From contig NZ_AQXQ01000012.1 in the NCBI RefSeq assembly GCF_000376865.1, forward strand, positions 62,001-126,000: a stretch of 64,000 nt of DNA, read 5' to 3'. This stretch comes from Thioalkalivibrio sp. ALJ7 (GTDB lineage Bacteria > Pseudomonadota > Gammaproteobacteria > Ectothiorhodospirales > Ectothiorhodospiraceae). The position numbers and the translations under genes are program-made. Shown here in pieces: positions 7,139 through 14,418 of this stretch. Each line of letters opens with the position of its first letter. The first letter of the stretch is position 1. The notes under the pieces were generated by a model that was not told the DNA's origin, made no database searches, and was given only the letters and a program-made list of their open reading frames with translations.

Positions 7139-8850
7139 CGGCCGCGCTGCTCCTCACCGTCCCCTTGCTACCGCTGATGCTAGCGGTACTGATCGGGCTG
7201 CGTCCGGGCCGAACTCGCCTCAACCATCTGGTGCCCTGGGTCGCACTGCCTGGGCTGTTGCTCGCCGCATTCGCGCCGCCCGGTCTCGAGGCCTCGATCG
7301 ATGGCCTGTTGATGGGGACGCAGCTGGCCCTCGACCCGACCGGCCGGGCCTTCCTTGCCCTGACCGCCGGACTGTGGCTGGCCGCCGGCCTGTTCGCGCT
7401 AGGCGATCGCGGCCAGGACCCTCAGCGCCATCGCTTCTACGTGTTCTGGCTGCTGGCCTTGACCGGCAACCTGGGGTTGATCCTTGCGCAGGACGCCCTG
7501 AGCTTTTATCTGTTCTTCGCGCTCATGAGCCTGTCCGCGTACGGGCTCGTCGTACATTCGGGCAAACCCGAGGCCTGGCGGGCCGGACGCATCTATCTGA
7601 TTCTCGCGGTGCTGGGCGAGGTGCTGCTGTTCGCGGGCCTGGTCCTGGCCGTCCATGCGGCCGGGCAATCGGGGCTTGCGGCGGTCGCGGCGGCGCGCCC
7701 CGAAGGCTGGGCACTCGCACTGTTGGTCCTGGGACTCGGAATCAAGGCCGGCATGCTACCCCTGCATTTCTGGCTACCACTGGCTCACCCAGCAGCCCCG
7801 GTGCCCGCCAGCGCGGTACTATCCGGGGCGATGATCAAGGCGGGCCTGCTCGGCTGGATGCGCCTGCTCCCCTTTGACGCCACGGGTCATATGATTCTGG
7901 GCGAGCTCCTGGTCGCACTGGGCCTCACCGCGGCCTTCCTCGGGGCAGTGATCGGCGCACTTCAGGTCCGTCCGAAGACCATCCTGGCCTACTCCAGCAT
8001 CTCGCAGATGGGCCTGATGACAACGGGCATCGGACTGGCCCTGCTGCTGCCGGAAGTCCGTGGCTGGCTGCTGGCCGCGGTCACGCTCTACGCCGTTCAC
8101 CACGGGCTGGCCAAGGGGGCGCTGTTCCTGGCGGCCGGCATGCAGGATCAGCGGCCGACCGGGCCATTGGCCAGCCGTCTGTTCGCGTTGTTCGTCCTGT
8201 TACCGGCCGCGGCCTTGGTCGGTGCCCCTCTGACCAGCGGCGCAGTAGCCAAGAATGTCCTCAAGGGACCACTGGACGCCGAGGCCCTGCCGGGCTGGCT
8301 GGCCCACACGGAGCTGCTGCTGACCCTGGCCGCCACCGCAACCACCCTCGTGCTGCTGCGCTTTCTGTGGCGCTGGCGAGCCGGACTCCAGGCGCCCATC
8401 GAGGGACTCGACCATAGCCGGTGGTGGGCCTGGGGGAGTCTCGCCCTGATGGCGCTGTTGATCCCGATCTGGATCGTCTGGACCGCACCCGGCGCGTTGC
8501 CTGCCGAGGTCCACGATCTGTTTGGATTCAGCCTACTCTGGCCCATCGCCCTCGGGCTCGGACTTGGATGGCTCACCTATCTTTGTGTGCGGGACCGCGC
8601 CACCCCACGCCTGCCGGAAGGCGACCTTGCGATCCTGATGGAGGCCGCCTGGAGGACGGCCCGGCACAAGCGCCGGAGCCTGGCCCTGCCCCCTCCACGG
8701 CCGCGCCGCATTCCGGCACGCCTGCGTGGCATCCGCTTGCTCTGGCGCGCACGCCTGGAGGCCGCCGAACGCGTATTAACCCGCTGGGAGACCATCGGCC
8801 TTTTGTTCGCCAGCGCCCTGCTCGGCCTCTACCTGACCTTGCTGCCGTAG
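7135..8850 (+). CDS. Mrp antiporter-like subunit (third NuoL/M/N homologue, TM5 Glu replaced)
   Basis: 571 residues from a GTG start overlapping the preceding stop (GTGA). It is a NuoL/M/N-family membrane protein with GLGIKAGMLPLHFWLPLAHP (TM7 lysine present) and VRPKTILAYSSISQMG in the discontinuous helix. At the position of the otherwise conserved TM5 glutamate it reads LFFALMSLSAYGL, with Ala instead. The C-terminal 90 residues form an Arg-rich cytoplasmic segment (CRHKRR..., PPPRPRRIP) and one last helix. Last gene of the operon. A third antiporter-like subunit is not part of the canonical seven-gene Mrp; it may be a degenerate or structural channel module. Confidence 0.82.
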   Translation: MTAALLLTVPLLPLMLAVLIGLRPGRTRLNHLVPWVALPGLLLAAFAPPGLEASIDGLLMGTQLALDPTGRAFLALTAGLWLAAGLFALGDRGQDPQRHRFYVFWLLALTGNLGLILAQDALSFYLFFALMSLSAYGLVVHSGKPEAWRAGRIYLILAVLGEVLLFAGLVLAVHAAGQSGLAAVAAARPEGWALALLVLGLGIKAGMLPLHFWLPLAHPAAPVPASAVLSGAMIKAGLLGWMRLLPFDATGHMILGELLVALGLTAAFLGAVIGALQVRPKTILAYSSISQMGLMTTGIGLALLLPEVRGWLLAAVTLYAVHHGLAKGALFLAAGMQDQRPTGPLASRLFALFVLLPAAALVGAPLTSGAVAKNVLKGPLDAEALPGWLAHTELLLTLAATATTLVLLRFLWRWRAGLQAPIEGLDHSRWWAWGSLALMALLIPIWIVWTAPGALPAEVHDLFGFSLLWPIALGLGLGWLTYLCVRDRATPRLPEGDLAILMEAAWRTARHKRRSLALPPPRPRRIPARLRGIRLLWRARLEAAERVLTRWETIGLLFASALLGLYLTLLP

Positions 8851-8875
8851 CAATCAGAGGCGGATGGGCGCGCAC

Positions 8876-8909
8876 AAAAAAGGCCGGCTCCAAGCCCGGA
8901 ACCGGCCTT
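8876..8909 (-). terminator. Rho-independent terminator of the secreted hydrolase gene
   Basis: A 12-bp stem (8880-8891 with 8898-8909, one mismatch, loop AAGCCC) is followed on the minus strand by a run of T (plus-strand A tract 8876-8881). It begins 20 bases after the stop of the minus-strand hydrolase gene. The plus side lacks a T tract, so it is mainly a minus-strand terminator, though the hairpin also closes the convergent Mrp operon. Confidence 0.8.
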
Positions 8910-8928
8910 CAGGGTCAAAGCGTAGCGA

Positions 8929-9831
8929 TCACTGCTGGTTGATGAAGTCCGCCGCAAAGTCGGCCACGTCATCGGCGAAGAAGTCGCGGAAGAAGTGATC
9001 CGCACCGTCCACCGTCATGACGCTGATATCGCCAGAGTCCTTCACCGCCTCGACCTTCTCCGGCAGATCCGGCACCACGTCATCCTCGGAACCCACAATC
9101 ACCAATGTCGGGGTCTGAATGCCACGAATGACAGTCGGAGTGTCGTTCTCGCTGGTCGGCTCGTAGGAGCCCAGGAAGGCGCGCGGGGTGACGTCCAGTT
9201 CCTCGCAAAAGAGGAAGCGCACGTCTTCCATCAGGGTCTCTTCCTGATCCATGCGCTGGAGCTCCTTGGCACGGTCCAGCAGCACCTGCAGTGGCGTCCC
9301 GGCCTGCTCCTCGTACTCGGCGGCGGCCTCTTCCTCGTCGAAGGTGGACGCTGCCACCAGCACCAGCCCCTTGATGTCCTCCGGTTCGTGCGCGGTCAGA
9401 TAGCGCGCCATGTGGTTGGCACCGCGGGAATGCCCGAACAGGGTCACGGGGCCATACCCCTCATCCTGCAGCCACTGGTGCCACAGGCTCACTTCCTGCA
9501 TGTGATCATCGATACCGTGGCCCACTGGGGCGTCGCATTCAAACATCCCTTCGCGGGCATCGATGCCATAGCTAAGATTGATGGACAGGGAATTCAGCCC
9601 GTGGTCGGCCAGGAGGTCCTGCACCGCAGCCATTACCTCCATTCGGCCATGGGCCAGGGTGCCGTGAAGCATCAGCACCACGCCATCGGACGGACTGGCC
9701 CCCATGCCCTCTTTCATATGCCCGACCAGCGTCAGGTCGTCGTGCTCTAGCGTGACCTTCTCCGCAGCCATGGCAGAAGAAGCGAAAAGGCCGGCAACCG
9801 CCAGCGCGGTTGTTGCAATCCATCGAGACAT
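8929..9831 (-). CDS. Secreted alpha/beta hydrolase
   Basis: 300 residues from the ATG at 9829-9831, chosen because of a strong AGGAGG site six bases upstream and a signal peptide beginning there (RWIATTALAVAGLFASSAMAA). The alpha/beta-hydrolase fold is shown by VVLMLHGTLAHG (oxyanion loop), the nucleophile elbow GHSRGAN with Ser, and late VGSEDDVVPDLP and DGADHFFRDFF segments supplying Asp and His. Between them lies a charged cap (EEEAAAEYEEQ). Similar proteins are annotated as DUF3530-type or dienelactone-hydrolase-like; the substrate cannot be told. A single-gene unit with its own terminator; its upstream end faces the polysaccharide operon's end. Confidence 0.85.
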   Translation of the reverse strand: MSRWIATTALAVAGLFASSAMAAEKVTLEHDDLTLVGHMKEGMGASPSDGVVLMLHGTLAHGRMEVMAAVQDLLADHGLNSLSINLSYGIDAREGMFECDAPVGHGIDDHMQEVSLWHQWLQDEGYGPVTLFGHSRGANHMARYLTAHEPEDIKGLVLVAASTFDEEEAAAEYEEQAGTPLQVLLDRAKELQRMDQEETLMEDVRFLFCEELDVTPRAFLGSYEPTSENDTPTVIRGIQTPTLVIVGSEDDVVPDLPEKVEAVKDSGDISVMTVDGADHFFRDFFADDVADFAADFINQQ

Positions 9832-9967
9832 GGGGACCTCCTGATTGTGGAATCCTGAAATAGACTCACTGGCTGCAGGAAAATTCCCTGGAGACATATC
9901 GCGCTCGGCACAGCACTTGCCGGAGATCGCCCTCAACAGGTTGTCCACGCCCCGCCAACTGTCGGAT

Positions 9968-11014
9968 TCAGAACTTCACTCGAACCGGCAGACGATCCAC
10001 TCGCCAAATCTCGGGCAAGGCCTCTTCCGGCTCCACGATCACAGGTACCGCACTCTGACCATCCCCAATGCCCGTTCGCAACTCGGCGGGCAAACGATTC
10101 GCCGCACCGAAGGTGTCCCGCACCACCGCCGCCCGCTGCGTGCGGTCGGGGAGGATGAGCGTCACTTCCCGACCAGGGACGATTCGCCGCTCCAGATGGC
10201 GCGGCTCGATGTACGCCACGATACGCAGCCGGGTGCCGCTGTAACGCAACAAGGGGGTTCCAACGTTCACGAACTGCCCGGGCTCGACGAGCTGCTCCGT
10301 AATCACGCCATCCAGCTCGGCCTCTTTCACCAGCAAGGCCCGCTCTTGCTCAAGCCCAGCCCGTTCGGATTGAAGCTGGGCGTGGCGAATTTGCATGGTA
10401 TCGGGCCAGGTGGCGACAGCATCGACCTCCGGAAGGCTTTGCAACTCGCCTTCTAGCTCGGCCAGGCGCTCTTCGAGCCGCCCCCGCTCGGAGCGAATCG
10501 GTATCCGTTCCCCCTGATTGGCCGACCCCCGTTCAATCAAGCGACCCAGGCGTTCTTCGTGGTCACGAAGGTCGGCCAAATTGACCTCCAGGAGCCCGAT
10601 CCGTCGCTCCAGGTCCGACTGTTGCTCGCGTCTTGAATGCGCCACGCGTTGCCGCAAATCCACGAGATCCACCTCAACCTGCAGCAGTTTGCTGGTCAGT
10701 TCCGGACTCCGCAGCGCCACGACCTGATCACCCTGAGTCACGCGGTCCCAGGGCTCGACTTCGACCGAGTCGACAAACCCCGGGACCCGCGCCAGAAGTT
10801 GGTGCTGCGGATACCAGATCATCGCCGGGACCTCGGTCGATACTTGGTCACTGATCAGCGAGTACAGGAAGTACAGGACCGGACTGGCCACCAGTAGCAG
10901 GATCAGATACCAGCGCAGGCGGAACGCCGCCCGCCGCGCGGGCCCATAGCGAACGCGCAGCCCTGAGTCCTGGCCTGCTCGCCGCCGCTCGTTACCATCA
11001 AAGCGAATCTTCAT
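9968..11014 (-). CDS. HlyD-type membrane fusion protein of the polysaccharide operon
   Basis: 348 residues. A cytoplasmic basic tail of 30 residues precedes one membrane helix (AFRLRWYLILLLVASPVLYFLYSLI). Then a split biotinyl-lipoyl-like domain (YPQHQLLARVPGFVDSVEV... and ELDGVITEQLVEPGQFVNVG) encloses a coiled-coil hairpin of about 120 residues (LRQRVAHSRREQQSDLERR, RGRLEERLAELEGEL), and a beta-barrel domain follows. This is the layout of periplasmic adaptors that join an inner-membrane component to an outer-membrane channel. Its start overlaps the end of the TolC-like gene by 17 bases, so the two are translationally linked. Last gene of the operon. Confidence 0.87.
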   Translation of the reverse strand: MKIRFDGNERRRAGQDSGLRVRYGPARRAAFRLRWYLILLLVASPVLYFLYSLISDQVSTEVPAMIWYPQHQLLARVPGFVDSVEVEPWDRVTQGDQVVALRSPELTSKLLQVEVDLVDLRQRVAHSRREQQSDLERRIGLLEVNLADLRDHEERLGRLIERGSANQGERIPIRSERGRLEERLAELEGELQSLPEVDAVATWPDTMQIRHAQLQSERAGLEQERALLVKEAELDGVITEQLVEPGQFVNVGTPLLRYSGTRLRIVAYIEPRHLERRIVPGREVTLILPDRTQRAAVVRDTFGAANRLPAELRTGIGDGQSAVPVIVEPEEALPEIWRVDRLPVRVKF

Positions 11015-13079
11015 CTGCCCACATGTCCTTCAAATCCGAATAACTCTGGATGGCGATCGGGAGCTGCGACTGACCCAGTGGCTCCAACGCGGCCTGCAAT
11101 CCCTCGCGCATGGCCGACCAGCCGTGCTGGAACCAGCTGTTCTCCGGCGGCAACACCCGCTCCACACTTTGCGCCAGCACCCAGTCCAGTCCCGGTTCGC
11201 GTGCGAGGATGGGCTCCAGGCGATCTCGCAGGCTCGCGGGGCGCGTCACATAGGCCATCAGCGCGATCTCATCCACGCCACGATCGGCGAATTCGCAACT
11301 CAAGCAGCGATCCGCCTGCCCAAAATCCCGTGGATGCGCACTAATGCCCACTCGCCATGGAGAGACTCCGGTTGCGGCAGCGACGGTCGCCAGCCATTCC
11401 TCCAGGAGCCAATCGCGGTCGTGGGTTTCGGTGTCGAGTTGATCAATCTCGATATCCAGGTGCAGATCGCTGAACCCGATATGGGCCAGGTCCCGGATGA
11501 TGTCCAGGAGATCATCGCGGTAGTCCGGCAGCGTCCAGGTGGGCTCGCCCAGAAGAAGGCCGACCTCGACCCCCTTGCCTTCGGCCTCGCCCAGGAATCG
11601 TTCCAGATCGGCCGGGGTCTCTCCGTACCGATCGATCTGGTCACCGTCGAGTGACAACCAGACATGGTCCACGCCGGCTCGTTCCACGATGGGCCAGAAA
11701 TCCGTGTCACGGCCGGTAATGACCGGCTCGCTCTGCCAGACATAAAGGCGTGCCGGCCCGCTAAGTGGGCGTATGGTCTGCACGGGTTCTCCGAGCTGAT
11801 GGCGTGCCTGCGCCTCACGCTCGAGGCTGCGCGGCTGATCCGTTGCCAGCTGATCACATCCAACCTGCGCCAACCAAATCTCCAGGCTGGCATCCAGCCA
11901 GTCTTTGGCGGCGCGGTAGTAGTCCGCGCGGGCGGGCAATACCTCCTCCCACGGTACCGCGAGGGCCTCTTCGGTTCGGTCCTGCGCCACGCGAAGGGAC
12001 CGCGCAGCCCGATCGACCTCGGCCGCCCGGTTCTCTAGCCGGCGCTGGTGAACACTGAGTCGCCGTTCGGCCAGACTCTGGCGCTGCTGGACGGAACCGC
12101 GCGCCTCGGTCTTGAGATGTTCAAGGCGGCGCTGTTCGGCTTGCAGCTCGCGCCGGAGGGGACTATCGCCGCTGAACGATCGCAACGGGATCGACACGGT
12201 CCAAATAAACTCGAGTCCGCCACCCAAGCGGCTCACGTCGTCTTCATAGGTCGACGAATAGCGAAACTGCAGATTGGACTGCAACGCATCAAAGCGTGTC
12301 AGTTCCTCGCGGTCCACGGCGCTTTGCAGCTCCACCTCGACGGCCCTGACCTCGGGCGCCTGGTGGGCCTCCTGGAGCGGACAGGTCGTCCGGTCAGGAT
12401 CGAACCAGGCCGGCACTTGCCGCAAATGGACGGGGCGTCCCAGCAGACTCTCCAGTTCAAGAAGGGCTTCTTCCTCATCGATCGCGGCCTGATCAGCATC
12501 CATGCGCGCGGTGTCGAGTGTTTGCTGCAAACGTCCGATCTCGTCCTCACGCATCAACTGCTGATCGCGGCGTTCCCTCAGGGCGCTCTCGAGGTCTGCC
12601 TCCACCGACTGCAGCGCACGGCTAAGCGCCTGAACACGGCGGGCATGCCAAACTCGGGCATAGGCCTCGGCGATATCGCGGCGGATCTCTTGGAGCTGTT
12701 CCCGATAGCGGTATTCGGCCGCCCCCGCCTCCCCTTGCGCCTGCAGGAATGCCCGCCGCTGCTCCTCGTCGCTACCCAGCAAGGGGCGTTGCACCCCAAC
12801 CGATGCGCTCGTGCCGGTGTAACGGCGGTTAATACCCGCGGCGACAGGCTCTTCGAAACGCCCCGCACCTGCGCTGCCGAACAGCTCCCAGCCGTGGCTT
12901 TCATACTGGCGATCTTGTTGTGCCCGCAAACGATCGGCCTCGGCCTGTTCCGCCAACAACGAGGGCGAATATACGGCGTCCTCCAAGAGCTCCGGCAAGC
13001 GATCCCCGGCGCCCACGCTTCCACCCAGGGCAACCCCCAACAGACAGCACAAACCCATGGAAAGCATTCGTAGCGTCAT
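10998..13079 (-). CDS. TolC-like outer-membrane protein fused to a GH18-like TIM-barrel domain
   Basis: 693 residues with a signal peptide (MLSMGLCCLLGVALGGSVGAG). Residues about 30-425 resemble an outer-membrane efflux protein: repeated long coiled coils (EIRRDIAEAYARVWHARRVQ, EEEALLELESLLGR) and a second repeat half. Residues about 445-690 form a different domain that looks like a TIM-barrel glycosidase: FSDLHLDIE with a D-x-E pair at the position of the GH18 catalytic motif, ISAHPRD, and ALMAYVTRP like the GH18 M-x-Y strand. Fusion of an export channel with a putative glycan hydrolase is unusual. The neighbours (glycosyltransferase, HlyD adaptor) indicate polysaccharide export. Confidence 0.78.
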   Translation of the reverse strand: MTLRMLSMGLCCLLGVALGGSVGAGDRLPELLEDAVYSPSLLAEQAEADRLRAQQDRQYESHGWELFGSAGAGRFEEPVAAGINRRYTGTSASVGVQRPLLGSDEEQRRAFLQAQGEAGAAEYRYREQLQEIRRDIAEAYARVWHARRVQALSRALQSVEADLESALRERRDQQLMREDEIGRLQQTLDTARMDADQAAIDEEEALLELESLLGRPVHLRQVPAWFDPDRTTCPLQEAHQAPEVRAVEVELQSAVDREELTRFDALQSNLQFRYSSTYEDDVSRLGGGLEFIWTVSIPLRSFSGDSPLRRELQAEQRRLEHLKTEARGSVQQRQSLAERRLSVHQRRLENRAAEVDRAARSLRVAQDRTEEALAVPWEEVLPARADYYRAAKDWLDASLEIWLAQVGCDQLATDQPRSLEREAQARHQLGEPVQTIRPLSGPARLYVWQSEPVITGRDTDFWPIVERAGVDHVWLSLDGDQIDRYGETPADLERFLGEAEGKGVEVGLLLGEPTWTLPDYRDDLLDIIRDLAHIGFSDLHLDIEIDQLDTETHDRDWLLEEWLATVAAATGVSPWRVGISAHPRDFGQADRCLSCEFADRGVDEIALMAYVTRPASLRDRLEPILAREPGLDWVLAQSVERVLPPENSWFQHGWSAMREGLQAALEPLGQSQLPIAIQSYSDLKDMWADEDSL

Positions 13080-13080
13080 A

Positions 13081-14418
13081 TCAGCGCTTGCCCTTGCGGA
13101 GCACCCACCAGGGGGCCATGGAGGATTCCTGATTCGAGTGGCGCCACCACTCGTTGATGATGGCCACCAGTGACCAGATCCGCATGATCATCGCGAAGAA
13201 GGGGAAGATCGGGATGAGCCAAGCCAGGCGCGCGTCGCGGCTGCGACGTTCCGAGATAAACACGAGGGCTGTGATGTACATCAGGAAGGTCAGTACCGCG
13301 TACAAACCCATGATGATCGTAAAGGTGGCCACGACAACCGCAGGCGCCACCGCGATGACCAGCCACAACGTGTACATCACGATCAGGACGGGCATAACCA
13401 TCTGAAACAGCATGCCGTACCACACCCCCAGCAGAACATTCCAAAAGCCCATCTGCCGCACCGAAAACGCCGATCGGTGCTTGCGCATGTACATATAAAA
13501 AAGATCCCCGTCCCAGCGCAGACGCTGCATCAGGAAGCCCTTCCAGGTTTCAGGACAATCGGTGTGCCCTATGGCTCGGGGCTCAAACACGATACGAAAC
13601 CCCGGGTAGCGGCCGAAGTACTGCTTGAGCCTCAGGGTAAGGTCGAGGTCCTCCGCCGACCCGGTCGTCCAGCCCCCGATCTTGCGCACCATTTCGGTCC
13701 GAAACACACCGAACGCACCGGAGATGTTGTTCACCCCGTGCAACTCTCCCAGCCCCACCTTGGCCAGGTGAATCGTGATCATATATTCGAGCGACTGGAA
13801 CCGAGTCAACAGGTTGCGCCGCCAGTTCCGCACTCGCAGTGAACCCGCCACGGCAATCACGTTGGGGTCGCGGAAATGCCCGGCGACCTCGGTCACCATG
13901 GTGTTATCGAATGAGGTATCCGCATCCAGCGCCAGCAAGATCTCACCCCGCGCCATGGCCAATCCTGCATTGAGGGATGAAACCCGCCCGCCTCGAGGCG
14001 TCTTGGGCACAACCACCAGACGCCGACTGGCGTACTGTTCAACCTCGGGCATCATCTCGCGCAAGGCGCGCAACGTACTCGGATTCTGGTCCGCCCCGTC
14101 CACTACCGCGATGATCTCGATCTGTCCCGGATACATCTGTTCCATAAGGGATCGCACCGTCCCCTTGACCGCATCGCCCTCGGAGTAGCAAGTCACAACG
14201 CAGGTCACTCTCGGGGTGAAGGGGTATTGCGTGGGAACGGCATAGATCCGGCGCGTGTAGTAGCGCAGCACACCCAGCCAGATCATCAGGTTGAGAGGAA
14301 GCTCGAGAAACAGCACAAACGGGATAAACATGTACGCCAGTGCCAGCGCATCCGTCTCGTAGAACAGCCCGCCGAGGATAGTGGCCACCTCGGCGAAAAA
14401 TTCGAGGATTGCCGTCAT
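13081..14418 (-). CDS. Membrane family 2 glycosyltransferase (polysaccharide synthase)
   Basis: 445 residues. One or two N-terminal helices, then a processive GT2 domain: CVVTCYSEGD, VVDGAD, the metal-binding LLALDADTSFD (D-x-D), TGSAEDLDL (acceptor-site acidic motif) and QRLRWDGD (the Q/RxxRW motif of cellulose, chitin and hyaluronan synthases). At least four C-terminal helices follow. All catalytic motifs are intact, so an active processive synthase is expected; the sugar cannot be told. Its start overlaps the stop of the TackOD1 gene (ATGA), and it ends one base before the TolC-like gene, so it is in one operon with both. Confidence 0.9.
   Translation of the reverse strand: MTAILEFFAEVATILGGLFYETDALALAYMFIPFVLFLELPLNLMIWLGVLRYYTRRIYAVPTQYPFTPRVTCVVTCYSEGDAVKGTVRSLMEQMYPGQIEIIAVVDGADQNPSTLRALREMMPEVEQYASRRLVVVPKTPRGGRVSSLNAGLAMARGEILLALDADTSFDNTMVTEVAGHFRDPNVIAVAGSLRVRNWRRNLLTRFQSLEYMITIHLAKVGLGELHGVNNISGAFGVFRTEMVRKIGGWTTGSAEDLDLTLRLKQYFGRYPGFRIVFEPRAIGHTDCPETWKGFLMQRLRWDGDLFYMYMRKHRSAFSVRQMGFWNVLLGVWYGMLFQMVMPVLIVMYTLWLVIAVAPAVVVATFTIIMGLYAVLTFLMYITALVFISERRSRDARLAWLIPIFPFFAMIMRIWSLVAIINEWWRHSNQESSMAPWWVLRKGKR

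Noticed and set aside
12048-13073. 341-codon plus-strand frame opposite the TolC-like gene
   Set aside because: Shadow frame; the minus-strand gene carries a signal peptide and coiled coils.
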